64,000 nucleotides of DNA from Bradyrhizobium barranii subsp. barranii (GCF_017565645.3 NZ_CP086136.1:8911501-8975500); one strand, 5' to 3'; positions 19,122 to 29,720 are shown, counted from the first letter of the stretch. Made by a program: numbers and translations. Notes: generated from the sequence alone by a model not told the origin.

Positions 19122-20018
19122 CTACCGATGAGGTTCCGCGCGCGGGAATAGGGCAAGGTCCGTTGCATTGGGATGCCCATACCTGATCCTTTGTGTGACG
19201 ACCGCCGAAATATCACGTTTGTTCAGGGTGCTATAGCGCTCGGCAAGACTCTTAAACAACCCTCCGACCCGATCTGACGGAACAGTAAATTCGCCATAGT
19301 TAGGATCAGAGAGGATCGTCGTTCCATTCGACGTTGCCGTTGCAATCGTGTGGGTGCCGGCGCCAGGTTGGACGAATTTCAAGCTGACCAAATGGACGGA
19401 TGGATCCTGCGCAAGCTCGTTTACGATCTTGTCGATGCACGAAGATGTACCAAACCTATATCGCGTCTCTTCAGCAGATGGTTCTAGGCCGGCGTCACGC
19501 AAGATTGTGCTTTTTGCCTGGAAATTGTGAGACCCTTCCGCCTTATCCTCTTTCAATTGAGTCTTAAGCTTTTCAGACTGTTCCTGCCGTCTTGCCGCCG
19601 AGCGGTGATTTTCCGTGCCCGGGAGCAGAACCCCCATTCGGGAGGAAGCGCTGCTTGGGAGATCAAGGAGCCACTCCGCGGCCAATCCAACACAGATTCC
19701 ACTGACATTGGCTTGGGGCAATTCCGCCGTCCTGTAATCGAACAGAGGACGGACAGGGCTAGTGGCAACGGATAACTCGGAGCTGGAGGACAGAGAGGAT
19801 GTGCTGAGGCCCGAGGTGTTTGAACTATCATCGATTGCATCTGAGGTATGCGGCTTGCTGAAGCAGAGCCCCATTCTATCGAACAATTCGCCGGGCGCCA
19901 GGCTCTCCAGCCGCGCGATTTCGGTGAGTGTTTGGGCACATTCGCTACCGTCTGCGGGCCAACTCGATTCCTCAGCTTGCTCAGTATGTGCGTATTCGCC
20001 ATCGACTCGATTATACAT
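19122..20018 (-). CDS. nopT: NopT-type C58 cysteine protease, type III effector
   Basis: 298-residue effector of the YopT/AvrPphB (peptidase C58) family, injected into host cells by the rhizobial T3SS. The catalytic triad is visible as C109 (NVSGICVGLAAEWL), H223 (GTHTIATA) and D238 (LSDPNYGEF). The sequence D47-R48-M49 followed by G50-L-C matches in position the NopT autocleavage site (DKM at 47-49 in the NGR234 protein), which exposes a glycine for myristoylation and a nearby cysteine for palmitoylation in the plant cell. The N-terminal 100 residues are serine/threonine-rich, as usual for secretion signals. All key residues are present, so it is probably active. A weak tts-box-like sequence lies about 70 bases upstream. 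B. japonicum has two nopT genes; which one this matches is not resolved. Confidence 0.9.
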   Translation of the reverse strand: MYNRVDGEYAHTEQAEESSWPADGSECAQTLTEIARLESLAPGELFDRMGLCFSKPHTSDAIDDSSNTSGLSTSSLSSSSELSVATSPVRPLFDYRTAELPQANVSGICVGLAAEWLLDLPSSASSRMGVLLPGTENHRSAARRQEQSEKLKTQLKEDKAEGSHNFQAKSTILRDAGLEPSAEETRYRFGTSSCIDKIVNELAQDPSVHLVSLKFVQPGAGTHTIATATSNGTTILSDPNYGEFTVPSDRVGGLFKSLAERYSTLNKRDISAVVTQRIRYGHPNATDLALFPRAEPHR

Positions 20019-20628
20019 GCTGGTTCACCGGCTTCTTCCGCGTGCGTCTCCTCAGAGGGCGCGCTGCTCACATCTTGCCTGCGACCGATATCGCGGCAAA
20101 CTGACGAGGAGCTGGCCACCACACAAGCTTAGGGAAGCTATCGCCGTCATGGCAAATTGGCTGTGCGACAGTCCCTGCTTCCGGGCGCTGCTGCAGGTGT
20201 GAGGCAGTGGCCGACCAGCTAGTGACTCTTGCACAGTGAAAGAGGTCGCGCTCGTGTAATTTCAGCTTCAGTCAGGATGATGGCTGCGTTAGACGATGCC
20301 TTCACCAAACCAGGCTCGGTCGTGGGCTTGAGATCGATCTCACCCTCATCGTGCCGCGCCGCCCGGCGCCCAAAACTTCGCCTCCAAAGAGCGCGCAATT
20401 CGCGTCCCCAGTTCGCCCCGTGATCGGCTATCAGCGAGCGAGATGCTGTTGTTCGCTCTGAGGCTGCTCCTGTTTGACAGCGGCATTTCATCTCAGCCCG
20501 CCTTGCACGCCGCAACGGCCGAGCGAGCCTGACATACACCCGCTTGTGACATCTCATCGGGACGCCGAACCGGTGCTTGTGCACCCGCTCGGCCTCACCT
20601 TGTGCTCGGATATTGTAAACTCAGTCCG
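20019..20628. other. Intergenic region between nopT and the DUF7694 gene
   Basis: About 600 bases with the possible nopT tts box at its left side and otherwise only short random-looking frames. Confidence 0.4.
20088..20110 (-). promoter_or_regulatory. Possible degenerate tts box of nopT
   Basis: On the minus strand CTCGTCAGTTTGCCGCGATA begins with the exact TCGTCAGnTT half of the tts box, but the second half departs from CGAAAGCT. The position, about 70 bases before the nopT start, is right for TtsI control. Confidence 0.35.
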
Positions 20629-21048
20629 TCATGCTGTCGCGCTCATCCGCGCGAACAACGTTGCCGCATCTGAGGGACTCAATCCAACGACGCCTACGAA
20701 GCTCGGAGACGGCATCGGAATGTCTCGATAAATGGGTCTCCACAAATGAAGGCAATATCGGCTGTTATTCACATAACGCGAATGTGGCGGATGCAGTTGC
20801 ATGACGCACTCTTCTTCATCCCAGAACATGTCTTTGACAAAGCACATCTCCTCCCAGTTTGGACAACGCCGCGGTGTCGAAACAGCGACATGCTCCCACC
20901 CAGGACGGACAAATGCACTTATCTTTAGTTCACACCCGCAAGGCCCCTGCACAAAGAAGAGACCGCAAGGGCCTGATCCCGGAGCAGTCGCGAACCGGCC
21001 ATGCTGCACCCGGCCCGCCTCCAGCTTGTCTACCACCTGCGCTCGCAC
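20629..21048 (-). CDS. DUF7694-type small protein
   Basis: 139 residues. The core (about 48-108) has the pattern GWEHVAVS, PNWEEMCFVKDMFWDEEECV, QLHPPHSRYVNN, CLHLWRPIYRDIP, which I recognise as the conserved domain now labelled DUF7694, found in phage and Alphaproteobacterial genomes. Function is unknown; the tryptophan/histidine-rich motif suggests binding or a small enzyme but this is speculative. The frame starts with a GTG and no better start is visible upstream of the core. It stands alone. Confidence 0.65.
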   Translation of the reverse strand: MRAQVVDKLEAGRVQHGRFATAPGSGPCGLFFVQGPCGCELKISAFVRPGWEHVAVSTPRRCPNWEEMCFVKDMFWDEEECVMQLHPPHSRYVNNSRYCLHLWRPIYRDIPMPSPSFVGVVGLSPSDAATLFARMSATA

Positions 21049-22129
21049 GCCCGCTCCTTTGCCTCTCGGATAGCCCTGAACTCTACGTAGATGACGTTGT
21101 CGCGCAACAAGTCAACCTCCGCGATTCTCGGCCCAGCTTTCCTGAACCACTCTACAACGCACCATCCGCAAAAGCGGTAGACGTCTATCATCACTCACGC
21201 TCCTCTAGTTATGCCTCTGGTGCTCGAATTGCGCTCGGTGCCGCCGGTTGCCTGAGGACGGGCGGTGGCACGATCTGTACGTTGAGTTAGGCGACCCGCC
21301 GATCGAATCTTCCCGCTACTTATGTAAGTCCGCCATTGAGCCTCTCCGCGGCGAAGCAGTCTTGATCGGTGCCAGGCATTCACTGCTCATCGCCGGCAGA
21401 GCGCACATCACGCTTGAGCATGCGAAGTCGGCGGCTCTTGAGGCCTCATCTCGTCTTCAATGAATTGTCCCTCATCATGCCATGCTCTCCTATTGGCGGC
21501 GGAATCCAGACTTCATGATGCTCGCAGTTGCCGCACCAGATAGCTCCGGGCGACATTGCTGCTTCTGCGGGAGTGTACTTGATCCCTTGCGGCCTTCTCG
21601 CAAAGGCTGAACAGTCCTAATGCGTCAATTATGTGAAAACCATTCAGTTTTATGGCGTCCAAATCGGCTCGTACATAGCCGCAGACGTCTGGAATGCACT
21701 TCTTAGCTGGCACATCCAGCGGACCGCTGCGACCTCGATCGTCAGCTAACGGTCAGGAACAATGATTAACCGATCTCATTGGCTGCCACTGCAAATATCG
21801 CTCGATTTATAGGCCTCACTAAGATGCGGCCCTTAACGCGTTCGCTACGTGACCTTGCCCCCATATGTGGAACGGCCCGCGAGGCAAGAGCTTTTTCAGT
21901 CGATTTCACACATTGGAACGGTGCGGTCATATGTCCGGCCTTTGCGCGCGGCACAATATGGCCGCTGGCCTCGATGAGATCCGCGGAACGAGGAGCTAAA
22001 TCAAGTTTACGCGCTTGAGCGCATTGGGGGCAGTAGCTTCACTCGTTTCGGGATTTCGTCCCATGGGTTCATCGCCTGTTGTTGCACCTCGCCCTCTGCC
22101 GGCCTGCGCCGGTCAGATCGTTTTGGCGG
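21049..22129. other. Region without a supported gene before the mobile cluster
   Basis: About 1.1 kb. A plus-strand frame (21248-21463, with IEPLRGEAVLIGARHSLLIA) looks weakly protein-like but has no supporting feature. The last 100 bases are the outer end of the IS110 element. Confidence 0.4.
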
Positions 22130-22730
22130 TCACTGCGTCACCGCGGCAATCGCCAATGGGTCGGGACGCCGATAAATTTCGCCCTTGTTCAGGAGCGCCC
22201 AGATGATCCGCGCCGTCTTATTGGCCTGCGCGACGGCGGCAACCTTGAAGGGGCGTCTGGCGAGAAGCGCCTTCAGCCACGGCCGCGCCCGAACGTCGTT
22301 TCGGACAAGCCGCAAGACGGCCGTTGCCCCGACAACGAGGAGAGAGCGGAGTTCTGGATTTCCCATCTTCGATATTCGTCCCAACCGCTCTTTGCCTCCG
22401 CTTGAATGAGGCCGCGGCGTCAATCCCAGCCAGGCGGCAAAGTGGCGAGCCGACTTGAACCCGCCGGGATCCGGCACAAGCGCTTTGATGGTCGCCGCCG
22501 TAATGGCGCCGACGCCAGGGATCGTGGTCAACCGACGCATGTCCTCGTCGTGCTTGGCCTCCGCGACGATTGCGCGCTCGAGCCTCTCGATCTGGTCGGC
22601 TGAAGCTTCAATCTCGTCGGCAATAGCCATCAGTGCGGATTTCACGGATCGTGAGCATCGATTTCGCGCGATCGTGAGCACTGAATTCAGACGATCGTGA
22701 GCAGCCCGCTACGGCCGATGGGAGATAGAG

Positions 22731-23492
22731 TCAGTGTTCTGGTTGGCCGTCAAGGGTGATGGTTTTGGCGCTGCGTTTTCGCATGCTTTCTCCGGTGAGC
22801 TGGAGGCGGTGGGCGTTGTGGACGAGGCGATCGAGAATGGCGTCGGCGACCGTGGGGTCCCCAATGGCTCCATGCCAGGTGTCCACGGGGAGCTGACTTG
22901 TGACGATGGTGGATGCGCGGCCATGGCGGTCCTCGAGGATTTCGAGCAGATCGCGGCGTTCCGCGGCGGTGAGCACCGATAGTCCCCAATCATCCAAAAT
23001 CAGAAGCTGAGCGCGGCCGAGGCTTTTGAGGAGCCGAGCGTAACGTCCGTCTCCGCGCGCGAGCGCGAGCGCCTCGAACAGCCTTGGAACGCGATGATAG
23101 AGGACTGATCGGTTGTCGCGGCAGGCCTTGTGGCCGAGCGCGCAGGCTAACCAACTTTTGCCCAGGCCGGTTGCCCCGGTGACGAGCAAATTCTCGTGGC
23201 GATCGATCCAGCGACCTTCGACGAGTTTGGCGAAAACGGCGCGGTCGATGCCCCGCGGGGTGCGCAGATCGACGTCCTCGACGCAAGCAGTCTGGCGCAG
23301 TGCGGCGATCTTGAGGCGCGTGGTGAGCCGCCTGGTGTCGCGTTCGGCGGCTTCGCGGTCGACCAACAGGCCGATGCGATCTTCGAACGGCAGGGCTTCG
23401 AGATCGGGCGATCGGCGCTGCTCCTCGAAGGCCTTGGCCATTCCGGTCAGGCCAAGCTCGATCAGCCGTTCGTGGGTTGGGTGGTTAAGCAT
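22731..23492 (-). CDS. istB: IS21-family ATPase IstB (second element)
   Basis: 253-residue AAA+ transposition helper. Walker A is GATGLGKSWLACAL and Walker B LLILDDWGL. Its start region overlaps the 3' end of istA by about 30 bases, the usual coupling in IS21. Intact. Confidence 0.93.
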   Translation of the reverse strand: MLNHPTHERLIELGLTGMAKAFEEQRRSPDLEALPFEDRIGLLVDREAAERDTRRLTTRLKIAALRQTACVEDVDLRTPRGIDRAVFAKLVEGRWIDRHENLLVTGATGLGKSWLACALGHKACRDNRSVLYHRVPRLFEALALARGDGRYARLLKSLGRAQLLILDDWGLSVLTAAERRDLLEILEDRHGRASTIVTSQLPVDTWHGAIGDPTVADAILDRLVHNAHRLQLTGESMRKRSAKTITLDGQPEH

Positions 23493-25051
23493 GCCGGGTC
23501 TCTCCTTGCTTCAGTGGAAGTAGTCGCGTCCGCGGATGTTGCCGGGGCGCAGGGGCTGGTGCTCGAAAGATTCGTCGAAGAACGTGCGATCGAGGCCGTT
23601 CTGGAGGATCGATCTAATCGAGGCGACGGAGCGCGCCTTGATGAGGATGCCCTCCGGCAGGCTGCGTCGAGGCGTTCGGCGCCGTAGCTTTTGACGAGCG
23701 CCAGAATGCCAAGGCAGGTTCGAAAGCCTTGTTCTGGATGGGGCCGGGCGTCGATCACGGCCTGGAAAAACGCTGCTGTCGAAGGACCGATCCGCTCGCC
23801 GGCGGCGATCACCGCGGCGGGGGTCCATTTGCCGTAGCGGCGATGGGCGCTCGGCATGTGGTCGGCGATGGTGGTGTGTCCGCGTCGGTTGGGCGCGCGG
23901 GCATGGCTGGCGATCCGCTGGCCCTTGTGGAAGATCTCGACCGTCCGATCGTCGATACGGGCATCGACCAGCTCGCCAATCAGACGATACGGCGCGGAGT
24001 ACCAATGGCCGTCGACCTCGACATGATAATCGGGAGCGAGGCGGCAGCGCTTCCAGCGTGCGAAGGCATAAGGCTGATCTGGCAGCGGGGTTAGCTTGGG
24101 TTTGTCGAGTTCGGCAAACAGTTCGGCGCGGCTTGAGCCGAAGCCACGCATTTGACGAGCATTGAGTTCGTCGACGAGTGTCTTGATGGCGGCGTTGAGC
24201 TCGGCCCGGGAAAAGAAGCGCTGATTGCGCAGCCGGGCCAGAATCCAGCGCTGGGCGATTTGCACCGCGACCTCGACCTTCGCCTTGTCTTTTGGGCGCC
24301 GCGGCCGTGCGGCGAGAATGGCCGTGCCGTAATGGCTCGCCATCTCGGCATAAGTGCGATTGAGGCCGGGATCGTAGCGGTCGGGGTTGCTGACGGCGGC
24401 TTTGAGGTTGTCGCAGACCACGAACGTCGGCGTTCCGCTCAAAAACGTGAACAAGTTGACGTGGGCCCGGATCCAGTCGGCCAAGCTCTCGCTGGGGCAG
24501 GCCTCGGCGTAGGTGTAGTTCGAAGCGCCCATCGCCGCGACGAACAGCTTCATCGGCTGCACTTCCCCGGTCAGGGGATCGACGATGTCGATGGTGTCGC
24601 CGGCGAAATCCACGAACACCTTCTCGCCGCCCAGATGAATCTGCCGCATCGAAGGTCGGACCCGCCCCTTCCAGGCCTCGTAGGTAGTGCAGAACCACGT
24701 GTACCCGAAACCGTCGGGATTAACGGCGCGATACTCCTCCCAGAGCAGGCGACGGGTTACGTTGCGCCGGCGGAGCTCTTTATCGATGTAGCTCCAGTCG
24801 GGCACCGGCCGCTGCGGGCTCTGAGACGCTGGTCGTGGGGCCGGGAAAAGCAAAAGCTCCAGGTCTTCATCGGTCATTCCCTCCGGAAGCGGCCAGCTCA
24901 ACCCAGCAGAGCGGGCGCGGCTCAGGTAGCTGTGCACAACGCCGTTGCTGACGCCCACGCTCCGCGCGATGGCCCGCTCTGGCAGGCCTTGAAAATGTTT
25001 TAACCGAAGGACTTCCTTGATCCGGCGCATCGACAATCTCTGGGTAGGCAT
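23462..25051 (-). CDS. istA: IS21-family transposase IstA (second element)
   Basis: 529 residues with an N-terminal helix-turn-helix (RAIARSVGVSNGVVHSYLSR) and the DDE core: VFVDFAGDTIDIVDP, FVVCDNLKAAV and KDKAKVEVAVQIAQRW. It starts at the ATG of MPTQRLSMRRIKEVL. Intact. Confidence 0.93.
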   Translation of the reverse strand: MPTQRLSMRRIKEVLRLKHFQGLPERAIARSVGVSNGVVHSYLSRARSAGLSWPLPEGMTDEDLELLLFPAPRPASQSPQRPVPDWSYIDKELRRRNVTRRLLWEEYRAVNPDGFGYTWFCTTYEAWKGRVRPSMRQIHLGGEKVFVDFAGDTIDIVDPLTGEVQPMKLFVAAMGASNYTYAEACPSESLADWIRAHVNLFTFLSGTPTFVVCDNLKAAVSNPDRYDPGLNRTYAEMASHYGTAILAARPRRPKDKAKVEVAVQIAQRWILARLRNQRFFSRAELNAAIKTLVDELNARQMRGFGSSRAELFAELDKPKLTPLPDQPYAFARWKRCRLAPDYHVEVDGHWYSAPYRLIGELVDARIDDRTVEIFHKGQRIASHARAPNRRGHTTIADHMPSAHRRYGKWTPAAVIAAGERIGPSTAAFFQAVIDARPHPEQGFRTCLGILALVKSYGAERLDAACRRASSSRRAPSPRLDRSSRTASIARSSTNLSSTSPCAPATSADATTSTEARRDPACLTTQPTNG

Positions 25052-26134
25052 TGGACTTCCTCGTTAACCACGAGGTCATCCCTAAGCCGGTTGAGTTGTC
25101 GGCCGAAGCGCTGCAAGGCTCCGAAAGCCTTGCTCACGATCCCGCGAAATCGTTGCTCACGATCGTCTGAAATCTCTGCTCACGATCCCCTGAAATCCGC
25201 GCTCACGATCCCGCGAAACGCGCAGCCATCAGCGCGAAGCGCGCTGCTGCGGGCAGGCGTGCATCTGTCTCATCCCGTATGATTGCGACCAGCGCCTCAA
25301 CCTTTGCCAGGCCGGCGGTGGCGATGATCCCCAATTCTGCCAGATGCGCGCGCAACGCGTTGACTGATTGCGTTCGCTGCCGCACTAGAAGAGCGCGGGG
25401 TCTTCAGCACCATCGCGGCAGCCTGTTGCTCAGCCGTCTTAATCGGCACGAAGCGCATGGTCTTTCGGGTCACCGCTTCGCTGATGGCCTCAGCGTCCGC
25501 CGCATCCGTCTTGCCACGCTTGACGAAGGGTTTGACATAAGCCGGCGGAATGAGCCGGACCTCATGACCGAGAGCTGCGATCTCGCGCGCCCAATAGTGG
25601 GCGCTACCGCATGCTTCCATCCCCACCAGGCATGCTGGCAGCTTCTCAAAGAAACGCAGAACTTCGCTGCGCCGTAGCTTCCGGTTGAACACGGGTGAGC
25701 CCTCGGCATCCGCCCCGTGAACCTGGAAAACGTGCTTGGCCAGATCCAGCCCGATGGTGATAACCTGTTTCACGGAACGGTCCCTCCTTTGTGGCGTTCG
25801 AACAACGACCACGTTCTAGCACTTTGATGCTGTTGGAGCGGGCCGTTCCACCACATCAAGTTTTATCCGGTCCTGAGTTCGCCCCGGCTGTTGGATTTGC
25901 TCGGTTGGGCGGTGGCAGCGGCGGGAGCTGGCGCGGAGCCATCGGCATAGCGCAGCGCCAGATCCCGTCGCGGGTTGCAGGTGAAGGCAAACTCCGATGG
26001 TGTTTTCCATCCGAGTTGCGAGTGAGGTCGCGTATCGTTGTAGTCGGCCCGCCAATGTCCGAGTTCGACGCGGGCCTGGGCCAGCGACGTTAACAGCGTC
26101 TCGTTCAACAATTCGTCTCGGAGACGGCCATTGA

Positions 26135-27492
26135 TGGGGAAGACGGCCCCGCTCCCTCGGCGCCGGCGATATACTGGCGATGGACGAACCCGCTAACAGG
26201 AGCAATTCACCATGGAAATCGCGACAATTGGGTTGGATATTTCGAAGCACGTATTTCACATCCATGCAGTTGATGGCCAAGGCCAAGTGGCCGGTCGCCA
26301 ACGCCTCCGGCGAGGCGAGATCGTGTCGTTCTTCTCCTCGCTCGCACCTTGCCTAGTCGGCATTGAGGCCTGTGCGACTGCTCACCACTGGGCGCGGGAG
26401 ATTCGGCAGTTTGGACACGATGTGAGATTGATCCCGCCAGCCTATGTTAAACCCTACCTACGAAGAGGAGCCAAGAATGACGCCGCTGACGCGGCCGCGA
26501 TCTGCGAAGCGGTCACCCGTCCCAATATGCGGTTCGTTCCAATCAAGAGCGTTGAGAACCAGGGCTTCTTGATGCTTCATCGTGCAAGAGGCTTGTTGGT
26601 CCGCCAACGAACCATGACAGCCTGCGCGATTCGGGCTCACTTTGCTGAGTTCGGAATCATTGTCGGGCAAGGCCGGCAACGGGTGGATGGTCTGGTGGAC
26701 TTGTTGGATGACGAGGAACTGACGCTACCGGCCCACGCCCGCATCGCACTAGCCGTCCTTGTGAACCAACTGAAGGAATTGGACCGGCAGGTCGAGGCCA
26801 TCGAGCGCGAGATAGCTCAGATCCAGCGAGTAAATCCGATGGCGAAGTTGCTGTCCACAATTCCGGGGATCGGTCCCATAACGGCCACGGCTCTCGCCGC
26901 GACCGTACCGGACGCAACAATGTTCCGCTCCGGGCGGGAGTTCGCGGCCTGGCTTGGCCTGACGCCTAAGCAGAATTCCACCGGCGGGAAGGATCGGCTC
27001 GGCCGGATTACGAAACAGGGCGATTCCTATCTCAGGCACTTGCTTGTCATCGGGGCACGTAACGTCGTTCGGTACCCAAAGGCTCGCTCCCGGGTTGGAG
27101 GCGGCTGGATCGAAGCCCTGCTTGAACGGCGTCGGCCGATGGTCGTCGCCATCGCCGTTGCCAACAAGTTGGCCCGGATCGTCTGGGCGATGATGACGAC
27201 CGGGGAATTCTATCGGCCTAAGCTCGCGGCCTGACTTTCCGCGTATGTTGGCCACCTTATGGTGTGAGGGCAAATGACAGCATGATGGACACCGGCGGAG
27301 CTGGGGATCGAGCAAGCCCGAAGAGCTTTAAGCGCAACAAGCGCGACCCGTTGATGAGGCCTCGATCCGCGATCTCCATCAGGGCCAGCGGCCATGGCAT
27401 CGGTCGCACTAACAGGCCGGATACATGAACGCACCGGACCGGAATCCAAAGTGCTGCTGAAATCCCTTGCATCCGCGGGGCCGTCTATACAT
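26135..27492 (+). mobile_element. IS110-family element inserted in IS3 orfB
   Basis: The IS3 sequence GACGGCCATTGAAGC is interrupted after TTGA on the left and resumes at GAAGCTTTCG on the right, leaving at most a 2-bp duplication, as expected for IS110. Near the ends are inverted AGACGGCCCCGC (26141) and GCGGGGCCGTCT (27475), the subterminal repeats of IS1111-like members. Total about 1358 bp. Confidence 0.85.
26212..27234 (+). CDS. IS110-family transposase (intact)
   Basis: 340 residues. N-terminal RuvC-like DEDD domain: IGLDISKHVFHIHAVDG, LVGIEACATAHHWAREI, KNDAADAAAICEAV. C-terminal domain: STIPGIGPITATALAATVP and FAAWLGLTPKQNSTGGKDRL. The start ATG follows AGGAGCAATTCACC. No disruption; it is a relative of the broken IS110 gene next door (about half the residues shared by eye). 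Confidence 0.93.
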   Translation: MEIATIGLDISKHVFHIHAVDGQGQVAGRQRLRRGEIVSFFSSLAPCLVGIEACATAHHWAREIRQFGHDVRLIPPAYVKPYLRRGAKNDAADAAAICEAVTRPNMRFVPIKSVENQGFLMLHRARGLLVRQRTMTACAIRAHFAEFGIIVGQGRQRVDGLVDLLDDEELTLPAHARIALAVLVNQLKELDRQVEAIEREIAQIQRVNPMAKLLSTIPGIGPITATALAATVPDATMFRSGREFAAWLGLTPKQNSTGGKDRLGRITKQGDSYLRHLLVIGARNVVRYPKARSRVGGGWIEALLERRRPMVVAIAVANKLARIVWAMMTTGEFYRPKLAA

Positions 27493-28527
27493 GAAGCTTT
27501 CGATGAAGGCATTCTGCGTCGGCTTGCGGGGCGCGATGTAATGCCAGTCGACACGGCTCTGGTCGGCCCATGTCAGGATGGCGTTGCTGGTCAATTCGAT
27601 GCCGTTGTCGCTGACCACCATTTTGGGCTTGCCGCGCTCAATCATCAGCCGGTCCAGCTCCCGCGCCACCCGGGAGCCCGACAGCGAGGTGTCGGCCACC
27701 AACGCCAGGCATTCGCGCGTGCAGTCGTCGACCACGGTGAGGATACGGAAGCGGCGACCATCGGTGAGCTGGTCCGAGACGAAGTCGAGCGACCAGCGGT
27801 CATTCGGCGCTATCGGCACCACCATCGGCGCCCTGGTCCCGAGCGCCCGCTTGCGGCCACCACGGCGACGGACCGCGAGCCTCTCTTCCCGGTAGAGCCG
27901 GAACAGTTTCTTGTGGTTGACCAGATAGCCCTCCCGCCTGAGCAGAACATGCAGGCGCCGATAGCCGAAGCGACGGCGCACCTCGGCAATCGCTCTCATG
28001 CGTTGGCGTAGGGCCGCGTCGTCCGCCCGGGTCGTCCGATATCTGATGGTCATGCGGCAACAGCCGATGGCTTTACACGCCCGCCGTTCGCTCATCCCGT
28101 GGGCGTCCACGATCGGCCAAAAGCCGCTTCAGCCGCGTGTTCTCATCCTCCAGCGTCCTCAGCCGCTTGGCCTCCGAGACCTCCATCCCGCCAAACTTGG
28201 CTTTCCATTTGTAGATGCTGGCATCGCTGACGCCGTGCTTCCGGCACAGATCGGCAACCGACACGCCAGCTTCGTGCTCCTTCAAAATCCCGATGATCTG
28301 CTTCTGTATTCGGTCTGCTTCTGTCAATCCCTTAAGAGCGCGTGCCGCGGGTACCTTGCTTCTGTTCGTGGTCGGCAAAGCCGCCACACGATGGGATTCG
28401 GTTGAATGGTCGGTTCAAGCTCTTCGGCGTAGTCAGCCGCCTGGAGGGCGGACGCCACGACAGATCATACGAACTCGACCATCCCCACGCCCCGCGACGG
28501 GCGTCTCTTGGGATGGCGATGGCGTCC

Positions 28528-29547
28528 TTACGCCACCGCCGTCCATCGGAATTCGGTTCCATCAACCCACATTCGGTGAAGGACGACCGCCATCTTTCTG
28601 GCCAGCGCGACCTTCGCACGCTTGCTTCCTTGCCGGTGGGCAACACGCACCGCCCAAGCCTTCATCGGAGACCATCGGGTTGATGGCCTGAGAACAACGT
28701 TGGCAGCTTCGAACAGGGCTGTGCGCGTCTCTCCATCTCCGACTTTTGTGATCCGTCCCACCCGATCAACCTCGCCAGATTGGTATCGCCGGGGCGTTAA
28801 CCCGAGATAGGCCCCGACGGATTGGGAATGCAGGAATCGCCTAGGATCGTCCACAGTGGAGCGGAAGGTCAACGCAGAGACCGGGCCGATCCCCGGCATC
28901 GTCATCAAGAGCCGACAAGCCGGGTCACTGCGCACGACCTTCAGAACCAGACGATGCAGTCGGGCGTACTCCCGCATCAGCGCTTCGCGTCCGGCAAGCA
29001 GCGGATTCATGATCGCCTCCAGCAAGGCGTCATCGCCCACCAACTCACGAACTCGCGTCGCGAACAGAGTCCGCGAGACGACTCCGACTTTGAGACCGAG
29101 CGGACGCAGAAGTCCGCGGATGACCTGCTCTGCGGCAGCGATGGAGCGGATGATATGCTTGCGAGCCGCGGCCAGCGTCCGCGCCCTTTGGCTGCCGATG
29201 CTCTTGACGTGAACAGGCTTGAACCATCCCGTTCTCACCACCTGCGCGATCCCACGGGCGTCATTCCGATCGGTCTTCACCGGCATGGCCGAAAGTGCCG
29301 CCTTAACCTGGCGGGCTTCCAAACTGACGGCCGGCAGCCCCAGTTCGATTAGATTTGCGGTCAGCCATTCTGACGTCGGTCCTGCCTCAAGGCCCACCCG
29401 TTCAACTTGACCAGCCCATGGTTCGAGGTACTGCACAATCGATGGCGCGTCCGCCAAGGTGGTTCCCTCCCGGATAAGCTTTCCGGTCTCGTCCACCGCA
29501 CATACCGCAACGGAATTCAGCGAAACATCGAGGCCGACGTAGATCAT
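28528..29547 (-). CDS. IS110-family transposase, different subgroup
   Basis: 339 residues: MIYVGLDVSLNSVAVCAVD, RVGLEAGPTSEWL, KTDRNDARGIAQVVRTGW in the N-terminal DEDD domain and MTMPGIGPVSALTFRSTV, LGLTPRRYQSGEVDRVGRI in the C-terminal domain. It is divergent from the other two IS110 proteins here. Frame intact; the element ends were not resolved. Confidence 0.92.
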   Translation of the reverse strand: MIYVGLDVSLNSVAVCAVDETGKLIREGTTLADAPSIVQYLEPWAGQVERVGLEAGPTSEWLTANLIELGLPAVSLEARQVKAALSAMPVKTDRNDARGIAQVVRTGWFKPVHVKSIGSQRARTLAAARKHIIRSIAAAEQVIRGLLRPLGLKVGVVSRTLFATRVRELVGDDALLEAIMNPLLAGREALMREYARLHRLVLKVVRSDPACRLLMTMPGIGPVSALTFRSTVDDPRRFLHSQSVGAYLGLTPRRYQSGEVDRVGRITKVGDGETRTALFEAANVVLRPSTRWSPMKAWAVRVAHRQGSKRAKVALARKMAVVLHRMWVDGTEFRWTAVA

Positions 29548-29627
29548 GACTTTTCTCCTTCGGATGGAGTAGGTCCGTGATCATCAGCCAAAACGTGCCG
29601 CGCGGCAAATAGGTCAGGCGATCGGGA

Positions 29628-29720
29628 CCGAATACCCCATCTCTTCCGTAAAGCGGCTGCGCTTCATGCTCTGGTCCTCATATCGGCCAGAGCGAACTTC
29701 AATCTGGATTAAGTCCACGG
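29628..29720 (-). mobile_element. IS3-family left-end fragment
   Basis: On the minus strand a TGGACTTAATCCAGATT end-like sequence is followed by AGGACCAGAGC and an ATG opening MKRSRFTEE, the usual start of an IS3 (IS407-group) orfA, after which the similarity stops (MGYSVPIA, stop). It is only the first few dozen bases of such an element. Confidence 0.5.

Larger units (their letters stand above)
22634..25224 (-). mobile_element. Second IS21-family element, 8-bp target duplication, inside IS110
   Basis: 2591 bp bounded by GCCATCAG at 22626-22633 and 25225-25232. Both ends carry several copies of the motif GATCGTGAGC with a GATTTC/GTTTC spacer (three at the left, four or more at the right, in inverted orientation), the multiple terminal repeats bound by IstA. 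It is unrelated in sequence to the first IS21 element. Confidence 0.93.
22130..25773 (-). pseudogene. IS110-family transposase, split by IS21 and frameshifted
   Basis: The N-terminal half (25233-25773) starts at a GTG with AAAGGAGG upstream and shows ITIGLDLAKHVFQVHG, LVGMEACGSAHYWAREI and KTDAADAEAISEAV, the DEDD catalytic domain. Near 25395 an indel shifts the frame; the sequence VRQRTQSVNALRAHLAELG continues in the next frame. At ALMA the gene is cut by an IS21 element and resumes at 22633 with IADEIEASADQIERLER, then the C-terminal transposase domain (TTIPGVGAITAATIKALVP). An IS110 enzyme would normally be about 340 residues; this copy is dead twice over. Confidence 0.9.
25863..28387 (-). 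pseudogene. IS3-family element, deleted internally and split by IS110
   Basis: orfA-like frame (28073-28387, 104 residues: IIGILKEHEAGVSVADLCRK, YKWKAKFGGMEVSEA) is followed by orfB (27490-28110) with the integrase core RWSLDFVSDQL, VVDDCTREC and DNGIELTSNAI. The region normally joining orfA and orfB is missing: orfA runs in the wrong frame into VDAHGMSERRAC. orfB stops being IS3 sequence at QNAFIESF and resumes at 26137 with INGRLRDELLNETLL and YNDTRPHSQLGW, ending near 25863. An IS110 element separates the two parts. The element is defective. Confidence 0.87.
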
